A stretch of 39,353 bases of DNA from a virus: the IMG/VR virus record IMGVR_UViG_3300028800_000191, positions 1 to 39,353 of that record; one strand, written 5' to 3'. Under the pieces are notes generated by a model. It did not search any database. It was not told the DNA's origin and saw nothing but the letters and a program-made list of their open reading frames with translations. The translations under genes were made by a program, and so were the position numbers. Of the stretch, positions 13,185-20,857 are shown in pieces. The first letter of the stretch is position 1. Every line of letters begins with the position of its first letter.

Positions 13185-13358
13185 TTGAAACAACTCCCCA
13201 AGAAGAAACTTACAAAAGCGAGAGCTGATTGTGGCCACTTTGAGGGGAAATATTGGTGCAATTGCAGAACTAGAAATATTAGAAAATGGTTAGGAGTTAA
13301 GCGTTATGGCAAAGAAGTGGATCCAGGAGATGCATATGAAAAAAGGTGCTCTTCATAA
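13185..13358 (+). CDS. Small Cys-rich hypothetical protein, TTG start
   Basis: A 57-residue frame beginning with TTG immediately after the previous stop. It contains 'DCGHFEGKYWCNCRTRN', a compact C-x-H ... C-x-C arrangement that could bind a metal, in a very basic context. It overlaps the following gene by 53 bases in another frame. No ATG and no strong ribosome site, so confidence is limited. Confidence 0.38.
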   Translation: MKQLPKKKLTKARADCGHFEGKYWCNCRTRNIRKWLGVKRYGKEVDPGDAYEKRCSS

Positions 13359-13485
13359 AGATCTAGGAGTTCCAGCAGGAAAGAAAATCCCTGATAAAAA
13401 AATAAAGAAAGCTGAACATTCTAAGAGTCCGACGGTTGCCAAGCGTGCTCGCTTAGCCGAGACTCTCAAAAAATTACATAAGTGA
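13306..13485 (+). CDS. Small basic conserved phage protein
   Basis: A 59-residue protein with AGGAG before ATG 13306. 'MAKKWIQEMHMKKGALHKDLGVPAGKKIPDKKIKKAE...AKRARLAETLKKL' matches a recurrent type of tiny phage protein ('KxGALHxxLGVPxGKKIPxxKL ... KRARLAxTL') usually found in head-gene clusters. Function unknown; the high Lys content suggests nucleic acid contact. Confidence 0.7.
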   Translation: MAKKWIQEMHMKKGALHKDLGVPAGKKIPDKKIKKAEHSKSPTVAKRARLAETLKKLHK

Positions 13486-13491
13486 GATGAA

Positions 13492-13710
13492 ATGAGCAGA
13501 TTACCTAAAGAGCAGATACAAAAACAACCCCTCCAACCAAAAAGCAGAGATGCTATTGGAAATAAAGTTGAAGTTCAAAAAGGCCCAATTCGTCCCGGCG
13601 AAAGAACTAGTAAGATGATGACACATCAAGAGCATGTCAATGAAGCGTTTGACAGAGCTGCAAAATGTCGTAGTGGTCAGACACTGACATTGCATACTCC
13701 AAAGAAGTAA
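13492..13710 (+). CDS. Small hypothetical protein
   Basis: A 72-residue basic protein starting a few bases after the previous stop. Rich in Lys, Gln and Pro over the first half, then 'TSKMMTHQEHVNEAFDRAAKCRSGQTLTLH'. No family recognised. It is followed directly by a strong terminator, so it closes the portal transcript unit. Confidence 0.5.
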   Translation: MSRLPKEQIQKQPLQPKSRDAIGNKVEVQKGPIRPGERTSKMMTHQEHVNEAFDRAAKCRSGQTLTLHTPKK

Positions 13711-13738
13711 TCCATAGCTTGAAACGTTATGGATGTTT

Positions 13739-13771
13739 GGGGCCAGTCTAAAAAACTGAGCCCCCTTTTTT
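13739..13771 (+). terminator. Rho-independent terminator
   Basis: GGGGCCAGT (13739-13747) pairs with ACTGAGCCCC (13755-13764) with one bulged base, followed by TTTTTT-A-TT. It ends the transcript carrying the portal and small downstream genes, and a promoter-like sequence begins right after it. Confidence 0.8.
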
Positions 13772-13772
13772 A

Positions 13773-13800
13773 TTGTAAAAAAATCAATTAAATATATGAT
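13773..13800 (+). promoter_or_regulatory. Promoter-like sequence after terminator
   Basis: TTGTAA (13773-13778), a 16-base spacer and TATGAT (13795-13800). Its predicted start lies within a few bases of the ATG at 13809, which itself has no ribosome site, so a near-leaderless transcript is possible. The AT-rich context makes chance matches likely. Confidence 0.4.
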
Positions 13801-13808
13801 CCACCTAT

Positions 13809-14018
13809 ATGATAAAAAACTGTCCTGGATGTGATTGTGATATCGATCCTGATATCGAATTCTCAGCATATTGCACAAAACACCAATCATATTATTGTAG
13901 CGAGTGTTATCACCTCGGAAATATACAAGAAGAATGTTATGGATGCCATTTCTGTGTTATTCCAAATCCTCAATGGATATGCAACTTAAGAAAGGTAATG
14001 GATGAACGAAAATCCTGA
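13809..14018 (+). CDS. Cys-rich zinc-binding-like small protein
   Basis: A 69-residue protein with ten Cys residues arranged as CPGCDCD, YCTKH, YCSECYH and CYGCHFC, compatible with two zinc sites of a treble-clef or RING-like kind. No enzyme motif. It has no upstream ribosome site but a promoter-like sequence immediately upstream. It overlaps the following gene by 17 bases. Confidence 0.55.
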   Translation: MIKNCPGCDCDIDPDIEFSAYCTKHQSYYCSECYHLGNIQEECYGCHFCVIPNPQWICNLRKVMDERKS

Positions 14019-14568
14019 TCTAGTTAAAAAGGTCATAGACCATAGTAAAAGCCTATACGACCAGTCTAGAGATACTGTAGGGAAGATATACCGTGATGCA
14101 AATCTCAATAACCATGAGGATTTCATTGAGATCGGAGACATGTCTAGAGAGCTTGCTACATCTCTAGTTGAAGATATCAACGATTCTATCAAGAATTTTG
14201 ATCTTAAAGGAAAGCCATATTGGCTAATGGTACATGAATCGAAAGATCTGCAAATGAAGACGGCATTGCGTAGGCGCATACTTTATTTCGGATATAGACC
14301 TTGGCCAGAAGATGATACCGTTGTATTCTGGAAGAATCCCAAAACTCAAGATTTGCGCTTTTGTTGGTGCTTGCCACATTGGTCTGAAATGGATAATGTA
14401 TTGGCTAATCCAGATAATTATGAAGATGAATATGTGTATCAGATCGCAATGTGGAAGAAATTTGATCTTACACCATTTGGATTCTATTATCATACTCAAG
14501 AAAAATGGATTCCTGATCCAAAATTTAGGGACAAAAAATTAATAGACTATGCAAAAAGAAGAAAGTAA
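14002..14568 (+). CDS. Conserved phage protein of unknown function
   Basis: A 188-residue protein. 'PYWLMVHESKDLQMKTALRRRILYFGYRPWPEDDTVVFWKNPKTQDLRFCWCLPHWSEMDNVLANPDNY' is a strongly patterned segment that I have seen in many phage head-gene clusters without a named function. The N-terminal third is helical. Its place between the portal and scaffold genes suggests a structural or packaging-related role. Confidence 0.7.
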   Translation: MNENPDLVKKVIDHSKSLYDQSRDTVGKIYRDANLNNHEDFIEIGDMSRELATSLVEDINDSIKNFDLKGKPYWLMVHESKDLQMKTALRRRILYFGYRPWPEDDTVVFWKNPKTQDLRFCWCLPHWSEMDNVLANPDNYEDEYVYQIAMWKKFDLTPFGFYYHTQEKWIPDPKFRDKKLIDYAKRRK

Positions 14569-14851
14569 AAACATCGTTTTTTTAGACCAGCAAGCAGAAG
14601 ATATTATCTCTCTATTAGAACATCTTTCTCCGACCATGATTACACATGACGGAGCTTCATGTGCAAGGCAGTATTATGAAAGCATGAAAAAGAAAAAAGG
14701 GCGCGCAGTAGCTATTGGATCGTTGAAAATACTTTTAATGAATTTACAGGAAAGTATTAAAAAAGTTGAAAGTGAGTTTTCAGAAAAAATACAAAAGGAC
14801 GAAATATGTGCAGAGAAAAAGAAATCGCCAAAATCGCGTTCGCAGAAATAG
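14549..14851 (+). CDS. Small helical hypothetical protein
   Basis: A 100-residue protein overlapping its upstream neighbour by 20 bases. Predicted mostly helical, with a Lys-rich C-terminus (CAEKKKSPKSRSQK). 'HDGASCARQYYESMKKKKGRAVAIGSLKILLMNLQESIKKVESEFSEK' could be a coiled coil. No family recognised. Confidence 0.5.
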   Translation: MQKEESKNIVFLDQQAEDIISLLEHLSPTMITHDGASCARQYYESMKKKKGRAVAIGSLKILLMNLQESIKKVESEFSEKIQKDEICAEKKKSPKSRSQK

Positions 14852-15012
14852 TCAAGGCAGTTTATGACTTCAAAGATGCTAATCATTGGGATGAAGAAAA
14901 CGGTGATCAAAAATTGGTAGATTCTATTGAAATTCCAGATTCCATCGTTGTGAATAAAAATATTTACAGATTTTCTAAAAAAGATCAAACGACATGCGGT
15001 GAAAAATTCTAA
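14806..15012 (+). CDS. Small hypothetical protein
   Basis: A 68-residue protein with AAAAGGA upstream of ATG 14806. 'IAFAEIVKAVYDFKDANHWDEENGDQKLVDSIEIPDSIVVNKNIYRFSK' is mixed alpha/beta. No family recognised. It converges with a leftward gene, overlapping it by four bases. Confidence 0.5.
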   Translation: MCREKEIAKIAFAEIVKAVYDFKDANHWDEENGDQKLVDSIEIPDSIVVNKNIYRFSKKDQTTCGEKF

Positions 15013-15293
15013 TATTTATTATTAAATGTTTCCGTAGAAATATAGGAACATGAATTTTTCATTTTTACAGTCCAATAATTTCTGTTCTGGATGGATTTAC
15101 CCTCATGAGCGCATTCTTCTGAGCAGTAAGTCCATCTTTTAATTCCACAATCGTTCCCACATATCTTACATATTTTTCCGCTCTCTACATGTCCAATATT
15201 TTTTAATTTTTTCTGATAAACACATTTGTAGCATTCGACTGATTTTAAAAAATCAGACTCTTTTCTCTCCTCATCGCAGGTTGGGCAAATCAT
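15009..15293 (-). CDS. Leftward zinc-finger protein, related in style to the HNH zinc module
   Basis: I take ATG 15293 (94 residues), although the frame is open to 15413. It has two Cys clusters: 'CPTCDEERKESDFLKSVECYKC' and 'CKICGNDCGIKRWTYCSEEC'. The second is laid out like the last cluster of the HNH endonuclease in the intein ('CKICDSEFVCNRFLLKRTCSKSC'). It has no HNH core, so it may be a remnant of a homing endonuclease or an independent DNA-binding protein. It is the only leftward gene in this stretch and sits just upstream of the scaffold gene, suggesting insertion. Confidence 0.6.
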   Translation of the reverse strand: MICPTCDEERKESDFLKSVECYKCVYQKKLKNIGHVESGKICKICGNDCGIKRWTYCSEECAHEGKSIQNRNYWTVKMKNSCSYISTETFNNKY

Positions 15294-15426
15294 TCTCTCA
15301 AACCTATTATTAAAATATTTCTTCGGTTTAAAACTTTTCTTAAATAATGTCCAGTTAAAGGCCTCCACTAGCCTCAATAGTGCGTAACAACTGGTTGAAA
15401 AGGTTCTCACCAAACCAAAGGAACAT

Positions 15427-16179
15427 ATGCAAGAGATCGAAAACGAAGCTGTAGAGCAAGAGATTGCCCAGGAAGTCGCTTCACCCCAGGTTGATGCAGC
15501 TCAGGAAATTGATTCTAGCTCAGTAAACACCGATGAAAAAAGTAATCGGGCATTCGCTGAACTTAGAATTCAAAAAAGAGAGCTTGAGAGAGAGTCCAAA
15601 ATGCAAAAGGAATTGCTGCATCAGCTGATGAATCAGCGAGCACAATCCCAGGTTGTTGAAGCTCCAGAAGAAGATGTCATCGAGTTGCTAGCAAAACAAG
15701 AATATGTTGCAGGTCATGACGTTGCAAAAGCTCTAAAAAAATTAGAGCAGAAGATGAATTTCCAAGTGGAAGAGGTTAAGAAATCTTACGCCACTCAAAA
15801 AGGAAAATCTTCCTTCGAAGAAGCAAAGGCAGAGTACAAGGACTTCGATCAGGTTGTCACTCCTGAGACATTAGATTTAATTGAAGAAACCAACCCAAGA
15901 TTAGCTGCTAGTTTAGCAAAATCAATGACGGATGATCCGTACACTTTTGCTATTCAAAGTTATTCTTACATTAAGGCGAATGGTCTTTATAAATCTAATC
16001 AGTCGAAGAAGATGACGGAAACTGAAAAGAAAATTGAACAGAACAAAAAAACTGTTCCATCACCTCAGGTTTTCGACAAAAGGCCTATGGCTCAAGCATT
16101 CAAACCGACTGAAGAGATGAAAAAAGAACTGCACCAAGAAATGTTAGGATACGCTCGGCAGGTAGGAATGGGTTACTAA
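15427..16179 (+). CDS. Scaffolding protein (capsid assembly)
   Basis: A 250-residue acidic, Gln/Glu/Lys-rich, largely helical protein directly upstream of the major capsid gene, the usual place for a scaffold. It has a coiled coil at about residues 40-75 (AFAELRIQKRELERESKMQKELLHQLM) and a second helical region with 'VEEVKKSYATQKGKSSFEEAKAEYKDFDQVVTPETLDLIEETNPRLAASLAKSM', as in P22-like/N4gp56-linked scaffolds. The Lys-rich C-terminus could bind the capsid protein. Assignment rests on composition, position and neighbours. Confidence 0.75.
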   Translation: MQEIENEAVEQEIAQEVASPQVDAAQEIDSSSVNTDEKSNRAFAELRIQKRELERESKMQKELLHQLMNQRAQSQVVEAPEEDVIELLAKQEYVAGHDVAKALKKLEQKMNFQVEEVKKSYATQKGKSSFEEAKAEYKDFDQVVTPETLDLIEETNPRLAASLAKSMTDDPYTFAIQSYSYIKANGLYKSNQSKKMTETEKKIEQNKKTVPSPQVFDKRPMAQAFKPTEEMKKELHQEMLGYARQVGMGY

Positions 16180-16195
16180 AATTTAGGTAACCAAA

Positions 16196-17143
16196 ATGAC
16201 AGTTTCCATAAGCACAATGCCGCCACAAGTGCAGCAACGCTATAATGCGAAGCTCCTGAGTACGCCAGAGCACAATCTTGTGCACATGTTATTTGCAACT
16301 CCAGTTGAGCTTCCTGACAATATGGGATTTATCGATAGACAGTCACGTTATGACCGTCTAGATCTATTCCAAACGCCACTAGATGATGCACAGATCAATC
16401 CTCCAGCTCAATTGCTTAATCGCGTTGACGTTGATTGCCGAGTTCGAGTCTATGCAACCTACATCGTCCTGACTCGTCAGGTCACGATCACCAACGAAGA
16501 CCCAGTGCTTAACAGCGCAGCAGCTCGTCTTGGACAAGCTTTGAGAGAAACTCAGGACGCCCTGGTAAGAGATAATTTGGAAAGTTCAGCCTCGGTGATA
16601 AATTCCGTAGGGGGAACCAACGGCGATTTACCCACAGAAATGGCCTTATCCGATACAGATGATGTTGTTACAACCCTCCAAAACAATTCTGGAGAGTATA
16701 TAACAAATATTATAGAAGCCGAGGATCGTTTTGGCACATCACCAATTGGTGATAGTTACGGGTGTATGTTAACTACTAGAATGATTCCAGTATTAAATGG
16801 AATACAGAATTTTACTAGGAAGTTTCAATATCCTAACATTAGTAAAACATTAAGCACAGAATGGGGTGGAGTTAATAACACAAGATTCTTTGTTTCTGAA
16901 CAAGGTTCTGTAACTCCTAATGCTTCATTACTTGGTAATGATATTGCTAACTGTTTCGTTTCTGCAAAAGAGGCTTATAAAGTCGTATGGCAAGCGGGCG
17001 GAAAGGCTAGATTTATCTACCTGCCACCTGGCTACAACAATGATCCATGTATGCTTCGTCACACAGCGGGATGCTCGTTCTATCAAGGACAGTGCATCAC
17101 GAACGATCTGTGGATGCAAAATCTAAGATCAACAGGCATATAG
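16196..17143 (+). CDS. Major capsid protein, N4-gp56 family
   Basis: A 315-residue protein. 'IDRQSRYDRLDLFQTPLDDAQINPPAQLLNRVDVDC', 'YATYIVLTRQVTITNEDPVLNSAAARLGQALRETQDALVRDNL' and 'NSVGGTNGDLPTEM' form the hallmark order of N4-gp56-type coat proteins (HK97-like fold). AGGTAA precedes ATG 16196. It is likely the main building block of the icosahedral head, assembled with the upstream scaffold and perhaps assisted by the phage GroES. Confidence 0.92.
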   Translation: MTVSISTMPPQVQQRYNAKLLSTPEHNLVHMLFATPVELPDNMGFIDRQSRYDRLDLFQTPLDDAQINPPAQLLNRVDVDCRVRVYATYIVLTRQVTITNEDPVLNSAAARLGQALRETQDALVRDNLESSASVINSVGGTNGDLPTEMALSDTDDVVTTLQNNSGEYITNIIEAEDRFGTSPIGDSYGCMLTTRMIPVLNGIQNFTRKFQYPNISKTLSTEWGGVNNTRFFVSEQGSVTPNASLLGNDIANCFVSAKEAYKVVWQAGGKARFIYLPPGYNNDPCMLRHTAGCSFYQGQCITNDLWMQNLRSTGI

Positions 17144-17153
17144 GAGGTTTCAT

Positions 17154-18212
17154 ATGTTACCATATTCTTTCATTGGTGCAGATACTTACATCAATGCAGC
17201 AACAGCTCTTCCCACTCGTGTAGCCCTTAGTGCTAAACCAGATTGGTTTTTCGTTAAAGATATCACAAATTGGGGAGCACAAACAACTGCGGCCAATCCG
17301 ATTTACGCGGAATGGTTCTCTAGTATGACTCCTGGATCTTTTTTAGCTTTGGGTCAACCTAGCGGAACAGGAGCTACTGTTACTACATATGCTTCCCAAG
17401 GGACTGCAAATGGATTTACTTTCATCGATCAATCTAATCCCCCTACCTTTACAAAATTAGCGTATACAGCAATCAATGCAACCACATGGGTTGTTTCGAT
17501 GACTAATACGGGAAACATTGTAGTAGGTGATTATGTTAAATTGACTGGTGTGACAGCAATGCTTCAAGCATCTGGGATCATCGCTCAAGTAACAGCAGTA
17601 ACTACGAATACAAGCATCACATTAGGCTACATTGCATCAGCTGTTACAGCTGGAGCTAGTTTTACCGCTAACTCAACAGGTGGATTTGTTCAGAAATTCT
17701 ACCCAAATGCTTTCTATCCTAAAAAACAACAAGTGATCTTCATCACTCAAGCTAATCAAGCTGTTGTGTATTTTGCACAACCTAATGATTACACGCCTGG
17801 TGAGATCGTAGATTTCAATGTTCCCTCGACCTATGGAATGACACAGCTTAACTTCGCGACTGGAATGCCAGGTGGTGCAGCTAGAGTTCTTTCTGTAACT
17901 AATTCAGCTACAGTTTCCTCTATCACCATCAATGTAAATAGCACAGGTTTCACAGCTTTTGCTTATCCAACATCGGCAGCATCTGTCGGAGCGGCTTCAC
18001 CTCCTTTCTGCTTCCCAGCAGGTTCAGGTGTAGTACCTCTAAACGGAAGTGCTAGTGTGCCTCAATCGCCTCCTGGAACAAATCTCCAAGATGCTTTTGA
18101 CAATAGAAATCAGTTTTACATGCAGATCGGATCAAGTGTAGTTGGCTCTAACAGCGCAACTATGCAGTGGTTTGCATTCAAACGTGACTACGGCAACTTA
18201 AGCAATGCTTAA
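17154..18212 (+). CDS. Virion structural protein with FCCH-like beta modules
   Basis: A 352-residue Thr/Ala/Gly-rich beta protein right after the capsid gene (AGGAGG eight bases upstream), so probably abundant and perhaps a head decoration or fibre. Residues about 100-170 and 195-300 look like separate beta modules. The latter ('AVVYFAQPNDYTPGEIVDFNVP ... FPAGSGVVPLN ... NLQDAFDN') recurs as the stand-alone protein at 18621-18980. A hairpin terminator follows the stop. Confidence 0.7.
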   Translation: MLPYSFIGADTYINAATALPTRVALSAKPDWFFVKDITNWGAQTTAANPIYAEWFSSMTPGSFLALGQPSGTGATVTTYASQGTANGFTFIDQSNPPTFTKLAYTAINATTWVVSMTNTGNIVVGDYVKLTGVTAMLQASGIIAQVTAVTTNTSITLGYIASAVTAGASFTANSTGGFVQKFYPNAFYPKKQQVIFITQANQAVVYFAQPNDYTPGEIVDFNVPSTYGMTQLNFATGMPGGAARVLSVTNSATVSSITINVNSTGFTAFAYPTSAASVGAASPPFCFPAGSGVVPLNGSASVPQSPPGTNLQDAFDNRNQFYMQIGSSVVGSNSATMQWFAFKRDYGNLSNA

Positions 18213-18218
18213 AAATAA

Positions 18219-18240
18219 GGGGCAGAAATGCCCCTTTTTT
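18219..18240 (+). terminator. Rho-independent terminator after capsid block
   Basis: GGGGC (18219-18223), a six-base loop and GCCCC (18230-18234) followed by six T. It would set the capsid/decoration transcript apart from the tail genes, allowing high capsid expression. Confidence 0.85.
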
Positions 18241-18260
18241 GATCAAAAAACAAGGGTAAT

Positions 18261-18620
18261 ATGCAAATCAAAGAAACAAGATCACGAACTATCTGTACTC
18301 TAACCGCAGCACAAAAAGCGGCTTCTGCTGAAAAGATTAAAAAATTACAGAAAGAAGGAGAAAAACTCGTTAAGGGTATTTTCGAATTCGTAGATGCACA
18401 AGGTGGATGGCTAGATTTTTCCTATAGATTTTATCCAGGCGAACCAATTCGTACTGTGAAAATTAATCATGGAGAAATCGTAGATGTGCCTACAGATTTG
18501 GCTAAGCATTTAAATAATGTTTATAAAAAAGTCAGAGTGCCTAGCCAGAATTTAGATCAAGGTGCTGATACCATCACCAAGATCTCTAGAACACGATTTA
18601 TTCCTATGGATATGACGTAG
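18261..18620 (+). CDS. Conserved phage structural-region protein
   Basis: A 119-residue protein. 'ICTLTAAQKAASAEKIKKLQKEGEKLVKGIFEFVDAQGGWLDFSYRFYPGEPIRTVKINHGEIVDVPTDLAKHLNNVYKKVRVPSQNL' matches a type I associate with N4-gp56 capsid clusters ('GEIVxLPxxLAxHLNNxxKKxR'), function unknown. AAGGG precedes the ATG. The next gene starts immediately after its TAG. Confidence 0.65.
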   Translation: MQIKETRSRTICTLTAAQKAASAEKIKKLQKEGEKLVKGIFEFVDAQGGWLDFSYRFYPGEPIRTVKINHGEIVDVPTDLAKHLNNVYKKVRVPSQNLDQGADTITKISRTRFIPMDMT

Positions 18621-18980
18621 ATGAGTTTCACATTTGTTCCACAATTCAGCTTTATCGCAGCAATACAGCTGGGTCAGCAGACTGTGGTGACATTTACTGA
18701 AAATTGTGACTTCACTCCTGGAGAAATAGTCTCATTTAGAGTTTCTCCACCCAGTGGAACAACGGAATTAAATAATCAAAAGACAACCGTTCTTGCTAAC
18801 ACAGCCAATTCCATAACGGTGGGAATAAATAGCATGAATTATACTCCTTTTGTTTTTAATCCGATAAATAATTTGGCTTTTCCAGCAATGGTAGTTCCTG
18901 CTGGTTCGGGAATAATTCCTGGATCATTGCCAGCTACCGTGAGTCTGCAAGATGCTTTTGATAATGTCCCAACGACATGA
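18621..18980 (+). CDS. Small structural protein, paralogue of the C-terminal half of the 17154 product
   Basis: A 119-residue beta protein. 'TVVTFTENCDFTPGEIVSFRV', 'NSITVGINSMNYTPFVF', 'VVPAGSGIIPG' and 'VSLQDAFDN' line up in order with the second half of the 352-residue protein upstream. It looks like a duplicated FCCH-like beta module freed as its own gene. A decoration or tail-accessory role is likely but unproven. Confidence 0.65.
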   Translation: MSFTFVPQFSFIAAIQLGQQTVVTFTENCDFTPGEIVSFRVSPPSGTTELNNQKTTVLANTANSITVGINSMNYTPFVFNPINNLAFPAMVVPAGSGIIPGSLPATVSLQDAFDNVPTT

Positions 18981-18986
18981 AGGCGC

Positions 18987-20282
18987 ATGGCAATAGTAAA
19001 TCTAGCTTCGATATTCGCGAAGATAAGAAGATTAACAGGATCATCTGATCCATTGCAACTCCCTGATTTTGCCGTGCCAACTGATCCTAATTCGGTTGGA
19101 TTGGCAGATTATATCAATAGTTTTTATCTATATGACTTTCCTGCTGAGTTTAGAAGCCTTAAATTAAAAGATATTTATACATTTAATACAACGCGAGGTG
19201 TCGATGTCTATCCTTTTGACTCTGAAAAATACACTACTGTCGAAATGCCGTGCTTTTGTGCAAAACGCGAAATCGCATTATTTCAAAATCCGTGGTCTTT
19301 CTACGGCGTAAATTATAACTGGCAGCAGCAGACAAATTTTTCATTTGGCGATAGCACAACTGGCCCCTATTCAGGATTTACAACAGCTCACCCATTGATC
19401 AGAAGTGTTAATAATATCCCATTTTATCAAGAAAGTATTTCAAATATAGTCGTCGATTCGCCGTCAGTTGGATTTACCACCATATATTTTACTGAAAATA
19501 ATTTCTCAGCAGGCCAGAAGGTTTCATTCTCTACAATTCAGGGAACCATAAGCACTGTTTTGAATGGATTTACTTTCACTGTTTCATCTGCAACGATGAA
19601 TTCGATCACCATTCCTGCGACATCTACCGGTTTTACATATACTGGTGGAGGAACGGCAACAACAGCGGGAACGGCATATAACTTCCCTGCTTCAAGAGTT
19701 CAAAATGTTTTAATTACAGCTAACGTCACCAATGGAAATACCCTAAATGTTACCGATGATGGTTTTGGGAATCTAATTGGAGACTGCTTGTCAGGAGCAA
19801 TAAATTATGATACAGGAAACATCACAAATCTTGTCTTCACTGAGGCAGTTCCTGGGGGATTTCCGATCCAAATTCAATACAATCCCGTCACTTTGGCTAT
19901 ACCCTTATCCATCCTTTACTTTCAAAACCAATTCACTCTGAGACCTGTTCCTGATAGAGGATATACGGTTGAACTTGTTGCCTATCGCCAGCCAACACAG
20001 GCTTTAATGGATGTGGGAGCTAATCAAGGAACTCCTGAATTATCTGAGTGGTGGGAATGCATCGCAATTGGAGCTTCAAAGAAAATATTTGAAGATAGAT
20101 TGGATAGTGATGGCATTTCACTCATGGACAAGATGCTCCACGAACGATATGAAGTCGCGTATACACGCACTTATGCGCAATTGGGTAAACAAAGAATAAA
20201 TACAATTTTTGCAGATCAACTTTCTACCAACTATGGAGCTGGTATGGGAGGATTTGGATTCGGAGGAGGAGCAGGATTATGA
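18987..20282 (+). CDS. Head-to-tail adaptor/tail protein
   Basis: A 431-residue protein. The N-terminus 'LASIFAKIRRLTGSSDPLQLPDFAV...ADYINSFYLYDFPAEFRSLKLKDIYTFNT' is typical of a head-tail connector or tail-tubular-like protein in short-tailed phages. Residues about 145-230 hold an inserted beta module similar to those in the 17154 and 18621 products. The C-terminus is Gly-rich (GAGMGGFGFGGGAG). It overlaps the next start by four bases. Confidence 0.6.
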   Translation: MAIVNLASIFAKIRRLTGSSDPLQLPDFAVPTDPNSVGLADYINSFYLYDFPAEFRSLKLKDIYTFNTTRGVDVYPFDSEKYTTVEMPCFCAKREIALFQNPWSFYGVNYNWQQQTNFSFGDSTTGPYSGFTTAHPLIRSVNNIPFYQESISNIVVDSPSVGFTTIYFTENNFSAGQKVSFSTIQGTISTVLNGFTFTVSSATMNSITIPATSTGFTYTGGGTATTAGTAYNFPASRVQNVLITANVTNGNTLNVTDDGFGNLIGDCLSGAINYDTGNITNLVFTEAVPGGFPIQIQYNPVTLAIPLSILYFQNQFTLRPVPDRGYTVELVAYRQPTQALMDVGANQGTPELSEWWECIAIGASKKIFEDRLDSDGISLMDKMLHERYEVAYTRTYAQLGKQRINTIFADQLSTNYGAGMGGFGFGGGAGL

Positions 20283-20857
20283 CATTTATGGCGAATATTC
20301 CCCAAACTGGGCAATCTTTGGGTCAAACGAGAGATGCAATTCGGAATAATTTTACGAATTATAATAATTTGGTTTCTCAAGATCATGTGTCGCCTAACAG
20401 CACAGGACAAGGCAAGCATAATAAATCTACTTACGTTGTTCAGTCGGCAGATCCTGTGACAATAGCTAATGAAATTGCAGAATATTCTAAGGCTGTTGCA
20501 GGTATCGCTCAATTATTTCTAATTCCTGCATCTGCAGGCACGCCGATTCAATTATCACGTTTAGATAAGGGAATCAGTGCAGCAGCAACAGGATGGACAT
20601 TTCTCCCAGGTGGAATCATAGTCCAATGGGGAAGCACGGGAGTAGTTAACGGTGCATTCACAACAAATTATGTCGCCAGAGGAGGCATTGCATTCACAAC
20701 GAATACATTCAGAGTATTCTTAACTGTGGATGATCCAGGTGCTCCCGGGAATCCTATCACAAGTTTTACAGTGAATAGTGGATTAAATTTAGCGGCCTCT
20801 TTTTCAGGAACTACCAACAGATCTATTACATTAAATTATGTAGCTATAGGTAGCTAA
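20279..20857 (+). CDS. Tail fibre-like protein with gp53-type C-terminus
   Basis: A 192-residue protein (or from ATG 20288). The N-terminus 'IPQTGQSLGQTRDAIRNNFTNYNNLV' occurs in phage baseplate/tail proteins. 'GWTFLPGGIIVQWGS...GAFTTNYVARGGIAFTTNTFRVFLTVDD' resembles the receptor-binding tip seen in putative tail fibre gp53-like proteins. Start is ATGA-coupled to the adaptor gene. Confidence 0.65.
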   Translation: MTFMANIPQTGQSLGQTRDAIRNNFTNYNNLVSQDHVSPNSTGQGKHNKSTYVVQSADPVTIANEIAEYSKAVAGIAQLFLIPASAGTPIQLSRLDKGISAAATGWTFLPGGIIVQWGSTGVVNGAFTTNYVARGGIAFTTNTFRVFLTVDDPGAPGNPITSFTVNSGLNLAASFSGTTNRSITLNYVAIGS

